NCBI GenBank assembly: GCA_964200075.2
Contig: CAXNAA020000070.1
Span: 1 to 29,998, forward strand
Direction: 5' to 3'
DNA from: Sphacelaria rigidula
Lineage: Eukaryota > Phaeophyceae > Sphacelariales
Length of the DNA stretch: 29,998 nt
Notes under the pieces: generated by a model
Databases searched by the model: none
What the model saw: only the letters and a program-made list of their open reading frames with translations
Told to the model about the DNA's origin: nothing
Shown: piece after piece, positions 1 to 9,700 of the stretch
Position numbering within the stretch: position 1 is the stretch's first letter
Layout of the letters: each line of letters begins with the position of its first letter
Program-made: the position numbers and the translations under genes

Positions 1-573
1 GAGTAGAACTGAAAAGTGGGAGAATGTGAAGTATTGTATATAAGAGTGAACGGCACGTGTTGGAAGAGATGAAAAAACTAAACGAGTGTGACACGGAAAT
101 GTTTGGTAGATTGGATGGTGGCGAGAAAACAATCGCTATTATCGGAGACAAAAGCTGGCCGCAGACGACAGAAGATGAAGGGGATAATTTATGGAAGTAA
201 TTATCGTGCATTTGTCTGGAAATACCGTAATGAGCACCGCAGTTTCTGAGATCTCTAATGGGAGTAGGAACGGTGCTCCGTCTCTAAAGGCATCCATGGT
301 CAATGGTCAAATGACTAAACCAAGAAACAGAGGAGGACGCGCCCTCCCCCTGCGCCCCAATGATGTCTGACTGTGGCATGTTCCCCTTACGTCACATGCT
401 TTGTAGAAAATGACCGTACCGCTGTAATGACGCAACGCCGTAGCGATCTGAACTCGCTGTTAAGGACGAAAAAAAAGGCACGTACAAAATATGTATATAT
501 ATATTTATTTCGCCCTGATTTGATCTAACACGTGCTCCGTGGCATCTGTATCTCATGTGTATCTCATGTGTAG
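1..573 (+). other. Presumed intron of the CBS gene, no exon seen
   Basis: No CBS-like coding stretch is visible here in any frame. Exon 1 starts mid-domain in phase 0, so this is probably the 3' part of an intron, with the preceding exon before the window. Confidence 0.6.
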
Positions 574-723
574 GTGGTGGATGGTGATGGAGCAGTGTCC
601 GGACTTCTCAACATCGCTAAATGTCTGTATGACGCCATCCACAGGCTGGAGAAGAAGGCCAGAAAGGCCGAAGAAGAGAAAGCAAGAGCAGGCGGAGATC
701 AGGACATGGCTGCAATGCTCAAG
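574..723 (+). CDS. CBS gene exon 1 (visible): end of block-1 CBS2
   Basis: The exon follows a 'tgtgtag' acceptor, opens in phase 0 with VVDGDGAVSGLLNIAKCLYD and ends AAG|gtacga. LLNIAKCLYDAIHRLEK matches the LLDIAKCLYDAI motif closing CBS2 in plant CBSCBSPB1 proteins, and exon 9 (LLDIAKCLYDAVHRMEK) here. The preceding HLP part of the CBS domain must be in an exon upstream of the window. A charged helix, K/E-rich, follows. Confidence 0.85.
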
Positions 724-3700
724 GTACGAGTGTTGCATAGTTGCGTTTTGTCGTTGGATCGGGTCGTTGCTTGCCCAGTGGACTACATGAAACCAAGGCA
801 TGTAACCTCATGTGCGCTTTCCCAGGTTGGCGTGTTTGGTGTGTACGCCGAGAGCTGGCCGAGGGCTATTTCGACCTGATGGTTCACCCCGCTTGTTTGT
901 TGTTTATTTTAGGTTGTTGCACTTTCCTTATTTTTGCGAGCGTTGCTGTTTCCTATGCCTTGCTCACGTCGGGCAGATCATGGTCGGGATCTTCGGCTTC
1001 TCTTTTTCATGTTTGCATTTACAGCGCCGGACGCCGAGCACGCCAAGTAGCGCAGAGATTGCGTTTTGGTTTCTCTGACTCTGCGGTCACATATCTTGAT
1101 TTTGTGTTTTTTTTCCAACGGACCAAAGCATTATTTTTTTATTACATTAGTCACGAGCTGGGTCAGTAGTGAATCCCGCATTTTCACGTCACACCATAAC
1201 TTATGAGTTTTCCAAATTAGCCCGACTTGAACATGTCGCTGTAAACTGCAGACAAACCCGGTAACGCACGACATCGCCACTGAGTGAAGAAAAAAAAATG
1301 AAAGAATAGCGTTCTGCATGATTCGCTGCATAACCTTTAGCGGAACGAGAAAAAAGATAATCTGTCGGGATTCGAACTCGTGACTTCGATAACTTGAGTC
1401 ACCTATATCACTTGGATTCAATGGGCGCAGCGGTGTCACACAAAAAGTGCCCGTCTGCGATCAATGTCGAGAATTTTGGCCGAAGTTTCACCAGGATCTC
1501 CTGCACGCAAGTACGCACAACATTTCTGGGGATATCGCCGTATTTGTTTATTTTCACAGAGTTCTAGCATTTTACCAGTTCCAGTTGAAACTTCAAATCG
1601 CTTTACGAGCCGGGCCAGGAGTGAATTCCGCATTCGTTTTCCACACCACAACGTCTCAAGTTTTCCAAATCAGTACGACTTGAGAAATGTTTGTGAAGTG
1701 CAGAACAACCTGGTAACACGCGGCACAGCCGCTGGAAGAAGAAAAATATGACAAAAAAAAATGTACTGCATAATATGTGACCTTATCGACGGACGAAAAA
1801 AAAAGAGAATATGTCGGGATTCAAACTCATGACCTCCATAATTGGAGTCTCGTGTATCACTTGAATTCAAGGGGCGTGGCAGTGTCACACGAAAAGTGCG
1901 ATGCCGCGCCCAATTTGAGGCATTTTTGGCCGAAAGAAACTTTAGCTTGCTCTAACTTCCTGGTTTTCTTCTCCCTCTGCACCCCCAATAGAGTTGCGCG
2001 TGTTGATAAAAATGTCGTGTCGAAACTTCAGCGGCGAACTCTTCGAATCACCAATGGCATCTCCACCCTTCGATCAAAAATCACCATCAGCTGGCCTAGC
2101 TCGTAGCTTTTCTTTATTTTTCCCGAGGCATCCCCACCAATGCTGCGCGTGTTTGGAAAATATTCGTGTCAAAATCTTTGCGCCTAACTCCTTGAATTAT
2201 CCACAGCCGGGCCCGGGAACATTAAACAATCACCGTCAGCTGGCCCAGCTGGTATTTTAGACAAATCATCATCTACCAGACGTGTGGTACCTTGGGTACG
2301 TCTATCTTGTGGATAATGACATCACCGCACGTCTAGGTCCCCCTGGGGTCAGTTCATGTGCGACAATCAATTAACCAATCAGGGCTAGTGTTTTTTTGGT
2401 TGTTACTTTGTTATCGCGGTCATCGTATATGCTACAGGACGAGAATGACGTTTCACTATTACAAGCTCGTGAATGTGGGGGAGGACCTGCGAAAACGCGC
2501 CTCATCGTTGTGGTGTGTGTGTGCGTTTTTCTTTTTCTTAATGTTACCCCTTGTCATGCTCCAGATGCAGGCGAAGCGTGCCGTTGGAAAGGGAGGGAAA
2601 AATGCAAAGGCACTGGCAGCTATGGCGGCTCTCCTCAAGGGCCTCGAAGATGGGGAGGAGGTAAATGATCATGGTCTCCAAGTCCCCTAGAGTTACCATA
2701 GTCGTCGCATGGTGGATGCTCACAACATGAGGGAAAGGAGGTGATGGAGTTGAGTACAGCGACTCCCGCACAATTCATCATGGACCAACATGGAGAAGGA
2801 TTATTGTGCCATCATACAGTATGAACATGGATATCAAGATCCATGTGATGAATCATCGCAGTATCGAGGGTGATACGTTGTGGTTAGAGCTCGGAAATGG
2901 TACTAGCTGTAACTGGCCGTAATCATGATGATGGTAATAATGGTAATGGCTATATGGAATTTCGGGATAATGGTTTCAAATCATTATTGACCGTTACCGG
3001 CTATGTATGCTACATGCAGCCCTTGAAAATTGGCCCAGATTTTGCGGTATTTTTTAGCTCTAGTGAGAACCCAAATCGCGTGAAAACGTGCCCCCGGCAC
3101 GGCGCCTCCAGCTGGGCCCTCCGGGGGCGCCTCCGGCGGGCAGATCTGCCGGGGGGGACTTTTTGCCTCGCGGCTGCGCCGCTCGATGACCAAAGCGTTA
3201 TGTATCATTCAACTGGTCAATGGTTAGACAAACCATTTCCGAGCTTTAGTTGTGGTGGTGTGCAGAACACGCGATTCGATTCGATTCGATTCGATTCGAT
3301 TCAATTCGATTGGTGAAGAGCTCGTTCTTGTCATGCCAGGTGTTGCTCTTGTGACTTCTCGCGTGCATGCATTAGTAATCGTATTCGTGGCTGCCTTCTA
3401 CCGCTTGCTGGCGTTGCAGTTACAGCATTCGTGTGTAATCTGCGCACTTTGAATGCTCGTCGTGTCCTTTCGTGCGTGATGAATGTGATGAACTTGATGA
3501 ATGAATAGGAGCCAACCCTGGGAGGCATATTGGCGGCCCAAGCCAGCGTGTTCGTGGGTCCACAAGATACTATCGCGGATGCAGGGAAGGCCATCGCCAG
3601 GAGCAAGAAAGCGGTGCGTACATCGTGTTGCTGGATGCTCGTGTGTGAATGCTCGCGTTTCGAAGCTCGCGCGTCCTCTAGAAATGTCACTACCCAGATA

Positions 3701-6700
3701 TGACTGCAGAATTCTTGGTCCTGTGTAGCCAGCGACATGCAGTAGTGACAACGATCTTGGCAATATTTTGCTGTTCAAATTGTGTATGCAATACCGGATA
3801 TGTGCTTTTAGTTTCGGTGGTGTTGTCAGTATATCTAGATGTGTGGAGGTCATTCTCCAGGGGAGATACGCTTACGTGACAACACTGGCCCAGAATACGG
3901 CAGTGCCCGCTCTGCGTGTGGGCTCCGCTCCCTTCTCTGGCCTTCACGACTTTTTACTCGCGGGTCGAGCTACACAAACTCTGTACACGTTCCGTGTTGT
4001 CTATATATTTGTTGTGCATGTTGTGTATGTTCTAACCCTAACCCTAACCCTAACCCTAACCCTCTTGACAGGTCCTTGTCGTTACGCGCGGACGGCTGGT
4101 GGGCATAGTGACACCAAAGGACGTACTGATGCGCGTGGTGGCTAAGGGATTGGACCCCGGGAGCACTACAGTGTCAAATATCATGACCCCTAATCCAGAC
4201 GCGGTGCCTCCGGACATGACGGTGGTGGACGCGCTGAAGGAGGTGTGAATTTAGTCGTAATTTTGCGAGCACTGCTGATGTTACGGAAATTCTTCGTAGA
4301 GTCGATTTTGTCGGAGTGGCCAATGACCGTAGCCAACCCTAACCCTGTTCACACGTGCTTCTCTCTTGAGTACGTAACGACTCGTGATTCATTAATTGAT
4401 TGACTCGTGCATATCTGTCGCTACGATGGGACCTAGTATGATATGCACACGGCAGCCTTTTTGACTGCTGTAGAAATGACTGGCGTCCCACGGCGTGTCC
4501 GCGTGTTGCGTCACGTTGATTGACAATGACTTTATCGTAATGACCCGTGTAGATGCACGAGAACAAGTACTTGCATCTGCCAGTCGTGGACGAGGACAGC
4601 GGAGAGGTTATCGGGGTGGTGAACGTGATGGAGATCATCCAGGCCACCGCGGGAGATAAGGGCAGCGAGAGGTGAGTTTCTGGTTTTGTTGTTGAGTAGA
4701 ATCGAGCTAAATATGCCCCATCCTCGCTCAAGTACGAAGCTGTTGGAGTGTGTGCCACGAATATGATGAGCTCATGTCACTTTGATGCACTCACCGAATC
4801 TGACATTCTTCGTATCAAACTTGTCGAACCTTACCCTCGACACCTGTCGCAGTGCCGGCGGATAAGTGTGTTTGGTACTCCACTGTCTTTGTTGCTGTGG
4901 TCGTTGATGGTGATGGGGTCGATCACGTTTGATGTGGATTGTTGCAGATGGGAGGCCTTCTTTGGGTCGGCGATGGAAGCAGGCGATGACGTGTCCGACT
5001 CCGCTTCGATGTACAGTATGGACAAGAGCGTGAGATCCATGCGATCTGTACGGCGGGGTAGTGTCGGCAGGACTCCAGGAATGAGCGCGGCAGCTCCTTC
5101 TGTTTCCGGCTCCGTCATGACGCGGAAGGAAAAAGAAAAGCCCCCGAAAAGGAACGACAAGCCTGTCTCTAGTCTCCGGCTCAAGCGTCCCATCATCATG
5201 TCGTGCGACGGGTAAGAGATAACGGAGTGACTACGATTAGCCCCAACCCCGACCCTACACGAGTTTCCACATTACAGACCGATGCTGTGCGGTTTTTTAA
5301 CGAGAATATGTGAGTGACAACTGCATGTTCGGAGCTACTGCGGGATGTACTTCCTAGGCAATTAATTGTAGGGGTGAGCTGGTGAGTCTGCACGCTTCAC
5401 GAGCTACATGCAGCTTATGAGGAAATCGATCTAGAGGGTGTGGTGCCAAGCCTGCCAAGCCCGACGACTGGGGTCCGTGAGGCGTGATCCCAACACAATT
5501 GCTAACCTGGCGAGAGAAAATCTCACGCAAGACGCGATGGCTGCTGACGAAACAGTGTGTGCTGCTGAATGACAGGTCGGTGTTGGATGTTGCCATGGAG
5601 ATGGCCCTGAAGAGGACTGATGCTGCTCTCCTCACGCGGAGAGGCGCCCTCGCAGGCATCGTTACTGATCACGACCTTACGAGGTCAGTGCCATCCTTAC
5701 TCTATGTAGTACAAGTCCCACACTACTAGAGAGTGCTGAGTACTACAGGGCCGCGGTGCACCGTAAAAGATAATTGATCAAGTGGTGGGAGTGATTTGCG
5801 GAAATAAGTTCGGGAATATCGGAGTCCTGGATCGTGGATAAGTTCGTGGGTGGTTCAGTTCAGTAGCCCTCGCGTCTTGTACGATGGTCCCGCTGCTTGA
5901 ACTCGTCCTTCAGACATGAAGAAAAAAGATGGTGGGATATGCGTCAGGTGAAAGGGGGGTATTCCAACCGAAGAATCCATCATACCAGCCATCCTCGTCG
6001 TGTTTGCAATATATATATATATATATATTCTTCTGTTGACACGCCGAAACCATGTTGGCTACTTTGATGGCTTTTTTTTGTTGTCTTTATCAGGCGCGTG
6101 ATCGCTCTAGACAAGGCACCGGACCGAACAGCCGTGCGCGAGGTGATGACACCTGACCCTGCCATGGTGAACATTGATGAGAGTGCCATGGAGGCACTGG
6201 GTCTCATGCTCGACAACAAGACCAGACACCTTCCGGTTAGTGGTACTCGTACGCCCCATCCTGTTTTTTATAGTACACTCAATTCCTCTCCCCCCGTCCT
6301 CACGACGGGTCCGCAGTCGCGAGGGATTAGCACTCATGAAGCCCCTTGATTTTTTTTTATTTTTTTCATCAAATCTTGTCGTCACGTTTTCGTAACATGG
6401 AAACCACATGAGAGACATAGATTTACGTAATTGTCGCTGATCCTTTCTCATGGACTGGTACCTGCCATCCTGCAAGCCTGAATTGAGAGCTCTGGTGCAT
6501 GGACTGCAAGCAGTGGCCCGTACAGCCACGTGTTGAGTTGTGCAGATATTGAAAGCATATGTGATCACGTAGTGCAGGCACGGCAGTCGGTTCGAGGACA
6601 TTCTCAAGTGTTGCTCTCGCGAATTACGACGCTGCCGTATATGGTGTATGTTCCCTCAACAGCACGGGGTATTGAAACCTCTTGACAATAATGGATGAGA

Positions 6701-9700
6701 ATTTTTCATGCTGTTACCTCGGATCGCTTTTGTCTGGGTTGATTTGTTCCTAATGTCGGCTTGATTCTCGACCGCATTGCGTTTCCTGCAGGTGATGGAT
6801 GGTTCCGGCAAGGTAAGAGGGCTGTTGGACATCGCGAAGTGCCTGTACGATGCTGTGCACCGCATGGAGAAACAGGCCATAAAGCAAGAGGAGGAAGATG
6901 AGGGTAGCGGAGATAACGCCGCTGTGCTCGGGGCAATGGTAGAGGCGGCCAAGGCCATGAAGGCCAAAGGCAAAACAGCCGCGAAGCATCATAAAGCGAT
7001 CCAGGTGACAAGTTTGACCGTACTGTGTGTTCGTTTTTGGGTCACCTATCGCACTACCGCAACAACGTGCGGCGTTGTCGTGATTCAGTTAGCCGCTTTC
7101 TCATGGTGTTGGCAAATTTTACTCGATGACAATCATGATCTGAGCGAACTGCACGCTAATCTATTTGACCTATTTCCGGGTATGTGCAACAGGAACTGAT
7201 GATGATGGCCATAAGCGGCGGGGGGGGCAGCCGAGAGGGTGCCAACAAGACATTGGAAGATGTGCTGCACAGCAAGGAGAAGCCGGAGTTCGTGAGACCC
7301 AGGCACACCGTGCGGGAGGCTGCGAGTGTGATAGATGCTCAAAAGAAGGCGGTGCTTGTTGTGGAGGAGGGCGAACTGGTGGGCATTTTTACCCCGAGAG
7401 ATATGCTCAACAGGGTCATCGCTAAGGTGCGTATTTGCGAGAGAGGGTGCTGATTGGTGTATGTAGTGTGACCAGTGTCGGTATTTCTTGTCATGGGAAC
7501 GTGTGGTCTTGGCGTATACACAGACCCTCAAAAGCAGACCGTTGTATTGTAGCCATGCTCCCCTGCGCCAGATGAGCGACAATGTTTTTTTTTGCGTTCA
7601 CGCTCGTCTGCGCATTGATTCGTCATGTCTGTGATTCGGTGCGCCTTGGTTAACCATACGTTTCTCCCGCAGCCCTCGTTCGTGATGAGAGTAAAGGAAT
7701 GTGTGTCATCTCCTGACGGTCACTACATTTGGGTACTGTCAGATGAAGCAAATCTTCTCCTACATTGCACGAAAACAACGGCCGCATGGCGTACGATGTT
7801 GATTGCGTACTGCCGTTCCTTGCTGAAGCTCCGATGACGTACCCCGCGGCAATTCTGTACACAGTCTTCACGAACCCGATTCTCCTCCGATGTCCGTCGT
7901 CGGTTCCCTCTTCGATGAATGTTTTGCAGAAGCTGAGCCCCAGCACAACAGCGGTGTCGAGTGTCATGACTTCCAACCCAGATGGTGGACCTCCGACCTT
8001 GACTGTGCTCGAGGCCTTGCAGCAGGTTTGCTCAGCGTTTACTCTTGTAGGACACTGGTTGATCCCTTGATACCACGATCATCCCGATGATAAGGCGGGG
8101 GGAGTCGAAAGTGTACCGGAGGTGTACCGGAGGTGTACTGTGGGATACCGACAAAAAATATGAAGAAATTACGACACTACTCGTTGTATTGGGCATGTAG
8201 CCGATTCACGTTGATGCTTGACGACTTCCCCGCGTTGGACTATGACGTCAGCAGCCTGGTGGTACATATACCTCCAGCCTTCACTGTGCATACGCCCTCC
8301 TGACGATTGTGGTCGATCACTGCTTTGGCTGTACCGTATTGGAATGCGCTCTTGATGTTCTACTTCGCTCGTGTATTCACTTTTTCACTCACGTTTGCCA
8401 TGAACTTGCGTGCTGTGATTTCTCTTGTTCTGTACACTTCGGTCATATGCGCGCGGCAGATGTGCGACAACCGGTATTTACATATGCCGGTGGTGGATGA
8501 GGACAGTGGAGAAGTCATGGGCGTCGTGGACGTGATGGAGATCATAGAGGCCATGGTCGGGCAAGAGGGCAGCGCCGGGTAAGCACGTCGAGCACCCCGT
8601 GTGTCTGCTCTTAAATGTCGTGTATTGCGTGCATTATCTGGTCGCTCTTGGCGCGGTGACCTTATATTGCTCCCGAGCCTATCGTATCATTCTCGGCACT
8701 GTCGTCCGGTATGTGCTTGAGCTTACGGTAGTGTAGGGTTCCTCAAGTCTTTTGTACGGCGTTATTTTTCCGCATGATTGTGTCCTGATGCGACCGCACA
8801 AGGCTACAAGAGAATCCCACTGAAATAATATTGTTGTCCTTTAGTCCACACGTTTCAGCTCCCACCCTGCATGACTTGGCCGAAATTCTGCGTCGGGAAT
8901 CCTCCAGCGCACGAAGGCCCCGTTATCCATCGCAAGTGTGTGCGGCCTTCTGTCGTGATTTGGTCAGTATCTCTTCGCCCACCCGGTCTCATCACACCCC
9001 CTTCGCCTCTCACACACACAAGCATTGGACTTACCGCAAAACATGGAACATGGATGTGTATCAAACCAGGTGGGAAGCTTTCTTCGGCTCAGCCATGGAC
9101 GCAGACGATCGCTCCGACACCATGTCGCAGGGATCTCTCCGCTCCCAGCGATCACAATATTCTACAAACCGTCGACACCAAACACCCTCGGCGAGCACCA
9201 AGTCCGCAGAAGGAAAAGGTGGCGCCCATCAGTTCGCCGTTCCCTTGCCTAGGGCGCCAACTAAGCCGAGCCAGGGTATCGCGATTGTGGCCAGAGTGCC
9301 GGACATGGAGCCACCTCAGAGTCCGAATCGCGGGGATGGGATGTCGGAGATGTCTCGGGATGTCGGCGGGCTTGAGCTGGAGGAAGGCTGGGACGAGAAA
9401 TTTGTCTACAAGGTTGTAGTTTGTTTTTTGGGGGGTGGGATCCGTTGTTGCGTGACATTGCTGGGTGCTCATTAGTTGTACAGGTCGGGCACATGTGTGC
9501 GGAGTTTGTGTGCAGAACATGCGTGCAACTGTGTGCTGGATTTGGGGGGGCGGCACGCGTGTTCTCTGTCCCGCCCCGAATGCTGCACGCATACTTATGT
9601 TGCACTATCGGTAGCGACTAGTCTGAGCTATCGAGTGTCTCATCAGCCCGCGCCCTGTCCAATTCGACGCGGTGTTTTTCTGTTATTTCCCGTGTCTACG

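Noticed and set aside
1368-1440. A functional tRNA gene on the minus strand
   Set aside because: The B box is present, but the anticodon loop is too long and no acceptor stem forms. The repeated copy nearby points to a SINE.
574-5211. Blocks 1 and 2 of the CBS protein as two tandem genes
   Set aside because: Exon 6 carries both the end of block 1 and the start of block 2, phases fit throughout, and no stop or start separates them.
8106-8142. Short repeat of gtaccggaggt
   Set aside because: Only about two and a half 11-bp units within an intron; too small to interpret.
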